A stretch of DNA of 64,000 bases from Bacillus sp. F19 (GTDB lineage: Bacteria > Bacillota > Bacilli > Bacillales > Bacillaceae). Shown here piece after piece: positions 41,230 through 49,520 of the stretch. The position numbers and the translations under genes are program-made. The stretch spans positions 4,552,001 through 4,616,000 of the forward strand of contig CP085710.1 in NCBI GenBank assembly GCA_023823795.1, read 5' to 3'. Every line of letters starts with the position of its first letter. Positions within the stretch are counted from its first letter, which is position 1. Below the pieces are notes generated by a model. It saw nothing but the letters and a program-made list of their open reading frames with translations, had not been told where the DNA came from and did not search any database.

Positions 41230-42130
41230 GAAGCATTTCCTCCGTAAGCTCGATAAAGGAGTCTTCCAATGACTTATAAACAGGCTGTATGGAATAGACA
41301 TCTATCTTTCCTTGCACGAGAATTTGATTAATCTTTGGGATATCTTCTTTCTTAATGAATAGAGAGATGCCGTTATTGTATATGGATGCGGAGTATTCAG
41401 GCTTTAAAATTTGCAAAGCTCGTTCTCCCTCAGATAATTCAAACCGCACCTTTAGGAGTTCATCTTTCTGACTTCCAATCTCATTTACTGCAGCGATTTG
41501 CCCCCTTCTAATAATGGCAGCTCTTGTACACAGCTCCTCTACTTCCTTGAGAAGATGAGATGCAATGATAACGGAGACATTCTCTTTTTCGCAAAGATCT
41601 CTTAAATAGGTTCTAAGCTCCCTGATGCCTGATGGATCTAGTCCGTTTGTGGGTTCATCCAGGATAAGCAGCTTAGGTTTATGTAAAATGGCCTGTGCAA
41701 TGCCAAGGCGCTGTCTCATCCCAAGCGAGTACGTTCCCACTTTGTCGTGAATCGCATCCTTCAAATGAACAAGACCGACAACGTCTTCAATCCTCTTTTT
41801 ACTGATATCTCCATGCATATCAGCAAAGTGCGAAAGGTTCTGATAACCAGTCATAAATGGATAAAATTCCGGGTTTTCCACAATGGCTCCCGCATGTGAA
41901 ATTGCTTTTTCAAACTCGCTGTGCACAGAGTGCCGATTGATTCTGATTTCTCCGGAATCAATCTTAATAAGTCCAAGGATCGCCCTGATTAATGTCGTTT
42001 TTCCAGAACCATTAGGACCAAGCAGTCCAAATATTTCTCCTTCATATACGTCTAAGGAAATTTGATGAAGCAGCTGCTTTTGCCCAATCGACTTGTCCAG
42101 ATTTTTTACGCTAAGAATGACCTTCTCCAT
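41213..42130 (-). CDS. ABC transporter ATPase (BcrA/lantibiotic-exporter type)
   Basis: 305 residues. Walker A GLLGPNGSGKTT (about 35-46), Q-loop region AIVENPEFYPF, signature YSLGMRQRLGIAQ, Walker B LLILDEPTNGLDPSG and the switch His in IIASHLL. The C-terminal 90 residues are the extension common in drug/peptide exporter ATPases. With the following permease it makes a two-gene exporter; no two-component system is adjacent, so the substrate is open. Confidence 0.9.
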   Translation of the reverse strand: MEKVILSVKNLDKSIGQKQLLHQISLDVYEGEIFGLLGPNGSGKTTLIRAILGLIKIDSGEIRINRHSVHSEFEKAISHAGAIVENPEFYPFMTGYQNLSHFADMHGDISKKRIEDVVGLVHLKDAIHDKVGTYSLGMRQRLGIAQAILHKPKLLILDEPTNGLDPSGIRELRTYLRDLCEKENVSVIIASHLLKEVEELCTRAAIIRRGQIAAVNEIGSQKDELLKVRFELSEGERALQILKPEYSASIYNNGISLFIKKEDIPKINQILVQGKIDVYSIQPVYKSLEDSFIELTEEMLHDEVN

Positions 42131-42204
42131 GAAGCATTCCTCCTCATATCAACAGTATATACCGTACTATGAAGATTCGAAAAGAAGGATGGCAGGGAAC
42201 GGCA

Positions 42205-42300
42205 AATAAGAAAAGCCCATGCGACCGTTTCCGGCAGAAAAGTCCGGGTTTGATATTTTTAACGGATTTGTTCTGGCCGAGGAGTTGGGTAATAGGGCTG
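42205..42300. repeat. Partial copy of the long imperfect-palindrome repeat
   Basis: CAGAAAAGTCCGGGTTTGAT and TTCTGGCCGAGGAGTTGGG match the middle and right arm of the complete element at 48141-48248. No gene is supported between 42131 and 42551. Confidence 0.6.
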
Positions 42301-42368
42301 AACTTCCATGCACAAAATTATTACCCATTTATTCTAATAGTATTTGCTGATGAATATAAAAAACTAAA

Positions 42369-42409
42369 AGGGAGCACGCTTGGCATCGAAATGGCAAAAG
42401 CACGCTCCC
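42369..42409 (-). terminator. Hairpin with T-rich tail
   Basis: AGGGAGC/GCTCCCT arms with further internal pairing; on the reverse strand followed by TTTTAGTTTTTT. Confidence 0.5.
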
Positions 42410-42551
42410 TGTTCTAAACTTTATCTCAACTAAGCTCTTCTCTATTTCACTTTTAAGCGTTTACGCTTTTAAGCGATAAAGTAACTGTCTTAATAATATC
42501 TCTCTTATTGAATAGCGTCAAGGTCTTTTTTATATTAATGTCTAATGAAAA

Positions 42552-42574
42552 GAGACCCGCGCAAGCTTGGTCTC
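42552..42574 (-). terminator. Terminator of the lysozyme-like gene
   Basis: Reverse strand GAGACC/GGTCTC around AAGCTTGCGCG, followed by TTTTCATT, 9 bases after the stop. Confidence 0.6.
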
Positions 42575-42582
42575 ACTTAAGA

Positions 42583-43218
42583 TTACATTTGATCATTCTT
42601 TTTTGCAGATGCTGTTTTACTCAGAGAATTCACGTTTTCCTGCACCTTCGTGCTGTAAGTGAAATCGCCATAGCAGTAAGGATAGCGGAAGTTCCCTTTA
42701 TCTCCTCCGCAGTTGTAGATATCCGGCTGTTTTTTTACCTGTATCATCGAAAATTCTTTTGCAAGGTCCTCGCTGTGCTTTCCGCCATTTTTTACAATAA
42801 AGTCAATGTAGCCGGTTCCCATATTATAAGCTTGAATGACTGTCAGCTCGTCCACATTTCGTTCTTTTCCGTACTGTAAGCTTTTTTGAAAATATTTGAC
42901 GCCCTGCTCAATGCTTTTAGCCGGGTCTTCAATGGTATTCCTCGGAAGCCCGGCAGATTCAGAGGCCTGCATTGGGTCACCGCCAAATCCTTTACTCTCT
43001 TGCTGCATTAGAGCAAGAACAAGCGGCGTATATTCTTCAAGCTGGTACTCCGCAAGTTCCTTTGAAATCAGCGGCTCATACTTCTTCACATCTTCAAATG
43101 CGTCACTTGGATAAAAAACCGGCTGTTTCGTTTCTTCTGAATAAAGGATGGTCAGTATAAAAAAACCAAAAAACACAACTAGTAGAAAACCAATACTATT
43201 TTTAAGGAATTTTATCAT
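42583..43218 (-). CDS. Lysozyme-like (lytic transglycosylase-type) secreted protein
   Basis: 211 residues. N-terminal membrane anchor or signal (FLLVVFFGFFILTILY, about 11-26), then a lysozyme-like domain: VLALMQQESKGFGGDPMQASES, with the likely catalytic Glu in QQES, ...SIEQGVKYFQKSL, LTVIQAYNMGTGYIDFI. This corresponds to the Lysozyme_like domain found in CwlT-like and YjbJ-like proteins. It probably cleaves peptidoglycan at the cell surface. Alone, with its own terminator; 43219-43456 upstream shows only an AT-rich promoter region. Confidence 0.8.
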   Translation of the reverse strand: MIKFLKNSIGFLLVVFFGFFILTILYSEETKQPVFYPSDAFEDVKKYEPLISKELAEYQLEEYTPLVLALMQQESKGFGGDPMQASESAGLPRNTIEDPAKSIEQGVKYFQKSLQYGKERNVDELTVIQAYNMGTGYIDFIVKNGGKHSEDLAKEFSMIQVKKQPDIYNCGGDKGNFRYPYCYGDFTYSTKVQENVNSLSKTASAKKNDQM

Positions 43219-43456
43219 GTTTTATTCTCCGTTCCCCTTTTCCCTTGTATTTATCATTATAATGATTCTAGCAATCTCATCAACAGAGAACATGCTTCCT
43301 TCTTCTAATCAACTTAAGAATAAGGTAGAATGGGAGGGAAAGATACGGCCTGCAGTCTTTCTATCCATAAGGCCAGAGACTTAGTTGAAACTTTTTTGAA
43401 CTTACCTTCGTCTTAACTCTATGAAACTTCTTGAACATTAAAGTGAGGGATTAAAC

Positions 43457-43894
43457 ATGTTTGAAATAAAACAAATTGAAGCAGAACATACATACATCTT
43501 AAGACAAAAGGTACTTATGCCTGATCACGCTACCCAGGAATGCGGATATACCCGTGATAAAAAGAAAGAAACACTCCACATTGGCGCTTTTAAGGAAGAA
43601 AAGCTAATTGGAACAGCATCTTTTTTCAAGGAAACACATGAAATACTTAAGCAGAAAAACGGCTACCGTATGCGTGGACTTGCAATCGATCCAGATCACC
43701 GCAATCAGCTACGCGGGCAGACTTTGTTATTATTCGCTGAAAATAAACTTACCCAGCTGGATGCATCAATGCTTTGGTGCACAACAAGCGTGAATAATGT
43801 TGAGTACTATCAGCACTTGGGATTCAAAGAAACGGATCACCGGTTTCACTTGCCTTCTAAAGGGCTTAATGTTTTGATGGTTAAACCATTGTAG
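43457..43894 (+). CDS. GNAT-family N-acetyltransferase
   Basis: 145 residues. The acetyl-CoA-binding region is YRMRGLAIDPDHRNQLRGQTLLLFAENKL, followed by MLWCTTSVNNVEYYQHLGFKETD, the characteristic GNAT motif A and B strands. The substrate is unknown. GTGAGGG precedes the ATG. The stop codon TAG runs directly into the terminator hairpin that has become the target duplication of the IS1182-type element. Confidence 0.85.
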   Translation: MFEIKQIEAEHTYILRQKVLMPDHATQECGYTRDKKKETLHIGAFKEEKLIGTASFFKETHEILKQKNGYRMRGLAIDPDHRNQLRGQTLLLFAENKLTQLDASMLWCTTSVNNVEYYQHLGFKETDHRFHLPSKGLNVLMVKPL

Positions 43895-43912
43895 AACCGC
43901 CTCTGGCGGTTT
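43894..43912 (+). repeat. Left 19-bp target duplication (terminator hairpin)
   Basis: GAACCGCCTCTGGCGGTTT: an AACCGCC/GGCGGTT hairpin, the natural terminator stem of the GNAT gene. Identical copy at 45456-45474. Confidence 0.85.
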
Positions 43913-45455
43913 CAGATTGTAGACAAAAGGCATTCGGATGAACTCTATCCGAATGCTTTTTGTCATTTCTAGGGCTAATTTGATGTTTGTAGGCCTATTC
44001 GTTGACTATTTTTATACCGCTTTCGCTGGCTTCCATGTCCAGGATGCCAACTTTTTCAAGTTCATGGCAGCAAAAGTAAGCATCGCCTGCATGGACAATT
44101 TTTTGAGTCCTCTCAACGTTGTCCAACGCATACCATGCTTTTCTTTTGCATCTGCAAAGACACGCTCTATCGTTTCTTTACGTTTTGCATAAATTGTTTT
44201 GTTCTCTTCTGTATGACGAAGGTGTTCAGCTTCATCTAAGTATTCTTGCCAGAGATGCCTTTCAATCAATTTCTGATGATTTTGGCTCTCCGTACATTGG
44301 CTTAGGAATGGGCAATTTTCACAAACCTTCGGATCGGAAGAGTATTGTCTGTATCCTTTTTTCGTAGTAGTTCTGTAAGGAAGCACTTGATCGTGCGGGC
44401 ATATGTAACAATCAAAATGTTCGTCGTACACATAATCACTTTTCTTGAAAAATCCATCTTTTGTTTTTGGCCGTGTATAAGGAAAAACCGGACGAATTTC
44501 TTTTTCGTTCAAATAGTGAGCAAGAGCAGGGTTCTTGTAAGCAGCATCGGCAGCAACAGCAGCAGGTTTCTTGTGAAGCTCAGTTACTTGATCAGTAGAG
44601 GCTCGAATATTGCACTGTCGTGCACGTTACCAGGCGTAACGATTGTCCCCAGAACAAATCCTTTTTCGTCAGAGGCTGCGTGAAATGAGTAAGCGAACTG
44701 TTTTGTTCTTTCATCTTTTACGTAATAGCCACTTTCCGGATCCGTCGTACTTTCTTTAATCTCTTTCTCTTCCGGTTCAAATTTATCTGGGGAAAAGGCT
44801 TTTTCCGTTTTCTTCGCGGTCTAGATTGAGTTCGTTTTGGAGCCTTTCCTCATATGATTTCGTTTCTTTTCGTACGATTTTTTTTCTGATACTTTCGTTT
44901 ATTAGCACTAGCCTTTACGTGAGTTGAATCAATAAATACCTGTTCTCCATTGACCAGTTTCTTATCAATCGCCTCTTTTAAGATGCGGTAAAATATCTGC
45001 TCAAACAGATCTGTATCCTTAAAGCGCCGTTCATAGTTTTTACCGAATGTTGAGAAGTGGGGCACCTTGTCATGAAAACCAAAACCCAAAAACCAACGGT
45101 AGGCTAAGTTGGTTTCAATCTCTTCAATGGTTCTTCTCATGGATCGAATACCGAAAAGGTATTGGATGAAGGTCATTTTAATCAATATGACCGGATCAAT
45201 ACTTGGACGACCTCGATCTGCGGAATAGACTTTCTCTACTAATGGATAGATGAAAGAAAAATCGAGAGCTTGTTCAATTTTACGGACTAAGTGATCTTCC
45301 GGCACCAACTGTTCAAGTGTAATCATTTCTAGTTGATCGCGATTCATTTGATTATTTTTAGACAACATCCAAATCACCTCTGTATTGTTCTATTTTCATT
45401 ATATAAAAAAACTGCCGACAAATCCCCCAAAAAGGGGGGATTTGTCGACAGTCTG
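43913..45455 (-). mobile_element. IS1182-family insertion sequence, 1543 bp, degenerate
   Basis: Ends are inverted repeats: left CAGATTGTAGACAAAAGG, right (reverse complement) CAGACTGTCGACAAATCC. Each end also holds a hairpin (GCATTCGGAT.../ATCCGAATGC at 43932-43958; CAAATCCCCC/GGGGGGATTTG at 45419-45445). Flanked by a 19-bp direct repeat that is itself a terminator palindrome. Confidence 0.85.
44012..45377 (-). pseudogene. IS1182-family transposase, several frameshifts
   Basis: The N-terminal part (45377-44850) is intact: MNRDQLEMITLEQLVPEDHLVRKI, FSTFGKNYERRFKDTDLFEQIF, VNGEQVFIDSTHVKASANKRK (with the first catalytic Asp). The middle (about 44850-44520) is scrambled by at least two to three frame changes but still shows GKWLLRKR-type and AAVAADAAYKNP pieces. 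The C-terminal part (44512-44012) carries YICPHDQVLPYRTTTKKGYRQYSS, CENCPFLSQC and KETIERVFADAKEKHGMRWTTLRG. Not functional. Confidence 0.85.
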
Positions 45456-45479
45456 GAACCGCCTCTGGCGGTTTTTTTA
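45456..45479 (+). terminator. Right copy of the duplicated terminator, with T-run
   Basis: GAACCGCCTCTGGCGGTTT followed by TTTT; this is the complete original GNAT terminator, now 1.5 kb away from its gene. Confidence 0.8.
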
Positions 45480-45529
45480 TGTTGCGGGCTTGGCAGCTCA
45501 ATTTTCATCAAAGTTTACCTGGTTCGGAG

Positions 45530-45690
45530 GATTTTATTTAGCAAAAATGCATTTTATTAGCGATTTTTCCAGTATTATTAGCGGTTTTTAACGATTATTT
45601 AGCCGAATGTGAAGTCCATTTAGAGTTCGGCTATTTTTCATTAGCTGAAGTTCTCTTTAACTAGCCAAATACAGCTCTTTTAGCCATTTT
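45530..45690 (+). repeat. Array of degenerate TTTAGCCGAA-type repeats
   Basis: Successive units of about 20-25 bases with the core TTTAGC: TTTAGCAAAAATG, ATTAGCGATTTTTCC, ATTAGCGGTTTTTAA, TTTAGCCGAATGTGAAG, TTTAGAGTTCGGC, ATTAGCTGAAGTTC, CTAGCCAAATACAGC, TTTAGCCATTTT. No gene. Confidence 0.6.
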
Positions 45691-45694
45691 ATCT

Positions 45695-45731
45695 AAGAAA
45701 AAAGCCCGCAGCATTCTACCGCTGCAGGCTT
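45695..45731 (-). terminator. Terminator of the gnt operon
   Basis: Reverse strand AGCCTGCAGC/GCTGCGGGCT followed by TTTTTTC, just after the last gene of the gluconate group. Confidence 0.85.
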
Positions 45732-45735
45732 CCCT

Positions 45736-46542
45736 TCATTTTACTTCTTTGTTTTCGATTGTCAGCTCTTTTGTATCATCCGCGTTTTTCAGCCACTCAT
45801 ATACTGCCTGAGACAAATTTTTCTCAATAATCCGGTCAGCGGCAGTTGGACGTGAGCTCATGCACTGAGATTCATCAAATAACAGCTCTTTAAAATCAAG
45901 GTCCATCTGCTGCAGCAGGAATGCTCCCAGCTGTTCTGGCAGAATGGATTCATTAATAATCAAGAATGAGTAGGTCACTCCTTTTTGATCTTTCTCTCTT
46001 AAATAATCTGCAGCGTGCATCCACACAGATTCTCCTCCGGTAACAACCAGCCCATCAACAGCGGCCGCCGCATCGCGCATTAAATCAGAAAGTTCTTCTC
46101 CAGGGAGCTGAACACAGCACACTCTCTGCTTCATATATAAAAGAGAACTGATCGTATCTTTTACTTTCAGCACATTTGTTACAACTTCATTCAAAGCTGT
46201 ATCGTATCCTAAAGAGCGGTCAGATAAAATGGAAATTGGAAGAAAGAGCAATTTCACTTGTGCAAAAGACAGCACGTCAACAGCCTTCTTGCTTCCGCCA
46301 AATACAATCACTGCGTCATATGCTTCGATGACTTTAATAAAACTTTCCTTATTCTCAATAAGCGTTTTCTCAGATACAGAGCGAATCCAGTTTTCCAAAG
46401 CTTCTGCCTTCAGTTCTGATGAAGCCGTCAGCCATTCAAGTCCTTCTATTACGCTGTTCGTTTCAGAGGCGAACTTTGTTATGTCCTGGGTGATAGACTT
46501 CGTTTCATTTATTGTATCGATGCCGAGAACTCCGATCCGCAT
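45736..46542 (-). CDS. Phosphofructokinase-like protein without catalytic motifs
   Basis: 268 residues. The framework of bacterial ATP-PFK can be followed: N-terminal strand MRIGVLGID (PFK: IGVLTSGGD), AVIVFGGSKKAVD where PFK has the GGDGS nucleotide loop, LPISILSDRSLGYDTALNEVV where PFK has GTIDND...GFDTALNTV, KVKDTISSLLYMKQRVCCVQLPG (PFK: KIRDTATSHER...VEVMGR) and RPTAADRIIEKN (PFK: SPTAFDR). All ATP-, F6P- and catalytic motifs are replaced, including the TID catalytic base. Last gene after gntK (18-base gap), AAGGAGG before the ATG. Probably a regulatory or structural pseudo-enzyme of gluconate metabolism. Confidence 0.6.
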   Translation of the reverse strand: MRIGVLGIDTINETKSITQDITKFASETNSVIEGLEWLTASSELKAEALENWIRSVSEKTLIENKESFIKVIEAYDAVIVFGGSKKAVDVLSFAQVKLLFLPISILSDRSLGYDTALNEVVTNVLKVKDTISSLLYMKQRVCCVQLPGEELSDLMRDAAAAVDGLVVTGGESVWMHAADYLREKDQKGVTYSFLIINESILPEQLGAFLLQQMDLDFKELLFDESQCMSSRPTAADRIIEKNLSQAVYEWLKNADDTKELTIENKEVK

Positions 46543-46560
46543 GATATCCCTCCTTCTTTT

Positions 46561-48093
46561 CTATATATGCTTTTGCTGAAAAGATGCTATGCTTGCGTAC
46601 TCTTCTTTCAGAAGTCGTGAAAGGCGAATATAAATTGGTGTTAATTCTTTATAAACCTCAACATGTTCTGAGTTCGGCTTGTGGTGGTGAGTACCGCCGA
46701 CCATATCTGATACTACATCAAGAGAATCAACATGTCCAACTCCATATAAACCAAGAAGTGCAGCACCTAAGCAAGAGCTCTCAAAGCTTTCTGGAACTGA
46801 AACCTCCTGATCAAAAATATCCGCCATCATTTGGCGCCATAATTCTGAACGTGCGAATCCGCCTGTTGCCTGAATTTTTTTCGGCTCGCCGATCAGCTCT
46901 TCAAGTGCAAGCAGCACAGTATATAAGTTGAAAATAACACCTTCTAATACAGAGCGTATCATATGTTCTTTTTTATGGTGAAGGGAAAGCCCGAAGAAGG
47001 AACCTCTCGCGTTTGCATCCCACAAAGGAGCACGTTCGCCGGCCAGATACGGATGAAAGAGCAAACCGTCAGAGCCTGGCTTCACAAGTGATGCAATCTC
47101 AGTCAGCACTTCGTATGGATCTTTGCCTAAACGCTTGGCTGTTTCCATTTCAGAAGAACCTAATTGATCGCGCACCCATCTGAAGATCATTCCGCCATTA
47201 TTAACAGGACCGCCGATTACCCATTTATCATCAGTCAGGGCATAGCAAAAGATACGTCCTTTTGGATCTGTCACCGGCTTGTCCGTAACTGTCCGGATTG
47301 CGCCGCTCGTACCGATTGTAACGGCAACAACGCCTGGCTGTATTGCATTCACTCCAAGGTTTGACAAAACTCCGTCACTTGCGCCAACTATAAACGGAAC
47401 CTCTGCAGGAATTCCCATTTCTGCTGCATAAACAGCATCTAGTCCCGTTAATGAAAATGTTGTATTCACAGGTTCTGAAAGATGTTCCGCCGTAATTCCT
47501 GCAACTTCAAGCGCTTCTTTATCCCAATCTAACGACTCCAGGTTAAACAATCCAGTTGCTGAAGCAATTGAATAGTCGATAACAAAGCGCTTAAACAGCT
47601 TGTGGAAAACGTACTCTTTAATGGAAATAAATTTAAACGTTTTCAAAAATAAGTCTGATTGTTCATTTCGGATCCACGTTATCTTAGACAGCGGGGACAT
47701 CGGGTGGATAGGTGTCCCTGTGCGTAAATAAATCTCATGGCCATTCATTTCTTTTGCTATTTTTTCTGCCCACTTGGCACTGCGGTTATCTGCCCAAGTC
47801 ATGCAATTTGAAAGTGGTGTACCATCCCGGTCAACAGCGATGACACTGTGCATTGCAGAACTGAAAGACACGCACAGCAGATCAGCCGGGTCCACTTTGC
47901 TGATTACTTCCTTAATTGTTTTGATCACAGCTTGAAAGATCTCCTGCGGGTTTTGTTCTGCTGTTTCAGGATTCGGAGAATAAAGCGGATACTCCACTCC
48001 AAATGTTGAAACGATTGTTCCGTCTGTTTTAAATAAAACGGATTTTGTGCTTGTTGTGCCAATATCGACTCCGATAACAAATTTCTGATTCAA
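46561..48093 (-). CDS. gntK: Gluconokinase (FGGY kinase)
   Basis: Phosphorylates gluconate to 6-phosphogluconate. 510 residues, close to Bacillus GntK. N-terminal phosphate loop IGVDIGTTSTKSVLF, central MTWADNRSAKWAEKI, VAVTIGTSGAIRTV, FGGY C-terminal signature region LFHPYLAGERAPLWDANARGSFFGL and ATGGFARSELWRQMMADIF. The start is TTG (48093) with AAGGAGGAG upstream. A 108-bp palindromic repeat lies between it and the dehydrogenase gene. Confidence 0.92.
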   Translation of the reverse strand: MNQKFVIGVDIGTTSTKSVLFKTDGTIVSTFGVEYPLYSPNPETAEQNPQEIFQAVIKTIKEVISKVDPADLLCVSFSSAMHSVIAVDRDGTPLSNCMTWADNRSAKWAEKIAKEMNGHEIYLRTGTPIHPMSPLSKITWIRNEQSDLFLKTFKFISIKEYVFHKLFKRFVIDYSIASATGLFNLESLDWDKEALEVAGITAEHLSEPVNTTFSLTGLDAVYAAEMGIPAEVPFIVGASDGVLSNLGVNAIQPGVVAVTIGTSGAIRTVTDKPVTDPKGRIFCYALTDDKWVIGGPVNNGGMIFRWVRDQLGSSEMETAKRLGKDPYEVLTEIASLVKPGSDGLLFHPYLAGERAPLWDANARGSFFGLSLHHKKEHMIRSVLEGVIFNLYTVLLALEELIGEPKKIQATGGFARSELWRQMMADIFDQEVSVPESFESSCLGAALLGLYGVGHVDSLDVVSDMVGGTHHHKPNSEHVEVYKELTPIYIRLSRLLKEEYASIASFQQKHI

Positions 48094-48140
48094 GGTGACT
48101 CCTCCTTACATTGCGCCAAAATCTTATTAGAAAATACAAA

Positions 48141-48248
48141 AGCGCAGGCGCCTTGGTCAGCTCCGACAGTCAGATAAGGATCCGCCAGAAAAGTCAGGTT
48201 TTGACTTTTTGGCGATCCATTCTGACCGAGGAGTGAGGCGCCTGCGCT
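48141..48248. repeat. 108-bp intergenic palindromic repeat (complete copy)
   Basis: Perfect 13-base terminal arms AGCGCAGGCGCCT/AGGCGCCTGCGCT, continued by GGTCAG/CTGACC and an inner GGAT..CGCCAAAAAGTC pairing. Partial or related copies at 42205-42300, 49424-49495 and 59586-59622. It can form a long hairpin in the mRNA between gnd and gntK. Confidence 0.75.
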
Positions 48249-48311
48249 AGGGCGCAAATTAAATGAATTTAATAAGCAAGACCTATTCATGATTAAAATC
48301 TTCTAAACAAC

Positions 48312-48343
48312 GAAAAAGAAGATGCTTGTTGTTAAGCCTCTTC
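48312..48343 (-). terminator. Possible terminator after the 6PG dehydrogenase gene
   Basis: Reverse strand GAAGA-GGCTT/AAGC-A-TCTTC stem followed by TTTTTCG. If active it separates gnd from gntK, which would then need its own promoter or read-through. Confidence 0.5.
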
Positions 48344-48369
48344 CCTTCTCGTTTTAATGCCTAAACGTG

Positions 48370-49269
48370 TTAGTCTTTATTTACAACAGCATGTCCGCCA
48401 AACTCATTACGCAGCGCTGCCACTACTTTTCCCGAGAAAGTATCTTCATCAAGCGAGCGGTATCTCATCATTAAGGATAAAGCGATAATCGGCGTAGCAG
48501 TCTGAAGGTCTAATGCTTCCTCAACTGTCCATTTTCCTTCGCCGGATGAATGCATAACTCCCTTGATGCCATCTAATCTTGAGTCTTTTGAAAATGCATT
48601 TTGAGACAGCTCCATTAACCATGATCGAATAACAGAACCGTTGTTCCACACTCGTGCTACCTGCTCATAGTCAAAGTCAAATTGACTCTTCTCGAGCACT
48701 TCAAAGCCTTCTGCAATAGATTGCATCATTCCGTATTCAATACCGTTATGAACCATTTTCAAATAGTGTCCGCTTCCCATAGCGCCGGCATATAAATAGC
48801 CATTTTCAACACAGATATCTTTAAACAGAGGTTCGATTGAAGCAAACACTTCTTTTTCTCCGCCGACCATTGTGCAGGCTCCATTTCTTGCGCCTTCCAT
48901 TCCTCCGCTTGTTCCTACATCAAAGAAATGAATGCCAAATTCCTTTAATTCGTTTCCGCGGCGAATGGATTCTTTGTAATTTGAGTTTCCGCCGTCGATC
49001 ACGATATCTCCAGGCGCAAGAAGATCTTTTAATTCAGATAGCACATTTTCTGTAATAACGCCTGCAGGCACCATCATCCAAACCGTTCTTGGAGATGGAA
49101 GCTTAGAAACTAGATCTTCAATTGAAGATGAGCCTGCCGCACCCATATTAGCAATTTTATTTACAGCATCTGAATCAATATCAAATGCAACAACCTCATG
49201 TTTATGATCTATTAAATTAAGTGAAAGATTATATCCCATTTTCCCTAAACCGATTAAACCTACTTGCAT
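48370..49269 (-). CDS. gnd: Decarboxylating 6-phosphogluconate dehydrogenase (short, YqeC/GntZ-like)
   Basis: Oxidises 6-phosphogluconate to ribulose-5-phosphate. 299 residues, the short NAD-type subclass, not the 470-residue Gnd. Nucleotide-binding GLIGLGKMGYNLSLNL (4-19), DGGNSNYKESIRR, GTSGGMEGARNGACTMVGG, catalytic Lys in GHYLKMVHNGIEYGMMQ, and LDGIKGVMHSSGEGKWTVEEA. AAGGAG upstream. It heads the leftward gluconate group, with a cre near 49340. Confidence 0.9.
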   Translation of the reverse strand: MQVGLIGLGKMGYNLSLNLIDHKHEVVAFDIDSDAVNKIANMGAAGSSSIEDLVSKLPSPRTVWMMVPAGVITENVLSELKDLLAPGDIVIDGGNSNYKESIRRGNELKEFGIHFFDVGTSGGMEGARNGACTMVGGEKEVFASIEPLFKDICVENGYLYAGAMGSGHYLKMVHNGIEYGMMQSIAEGFEVLEKSQFDFDYEQVARVWNNGSVIRSWLMELSQNAFSKDSRLDGIKGVMHSSGEGKWTVEEALDLQTATPIIALSLMMRYRSLDEDTFSGKVVAALRNEFGGHAVVNKD

Positions 49270-49331
49270 GTTTTAAAACTCCTTTATATCTTGTTTTTGT
49301 CCTATTTCTATTATACGAAAATTTTTTTCTT

Positions 49332-49347
49332 CTGCAATCGTTTTCAA
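49332..49347 (-). promoter_or_regulatory. cre site upstream of gnd
   Basis: Reverse strand TTGAAAACGATTGCAG fits WTGNAANCGNWNNCW in every defined position. 63 bases before the start codon. Confidence 0.7.
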
Positions 49348-49423
49348 GAAATTTTTTTTCATATTCTTTTTATGCTATACTTTTTTTCGGAAGGATAAAA
49401 TATATTTAAGATTCCGTATTCAT

Positions 49424-49495
49424 GTCTAGCAGAAGCGCCAGACTCCCCAGCTAGAACGTCTGCAGGAGCGGGCCTTGGCGCTTCCGCTTTTCTTA
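49424..49495. repeat. Palindromic repeat related to 48141-48248
   Basis: Arms AGAAGCGCCA and TGGCGCTTCC enclose CAGCTAGAACGTCTGC. It lies in the divergent region between gnd and the RpiR regulator. Confidence 0.6.
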
Positions 49496-49520
49496 GTAAA
49501 TGTAAGCGAGGTCATACTTT

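Noticed and set aside
42169-42417. 82-codon forward ORF
   Set aside because: It runs through the palindromic repeat and a hairpin; no family or ribosome site.
45530-45690. CRISPR array
   Set aside because: Units are degenerate, spacers are not unique and constant in length, and no cas gene is present in the window.
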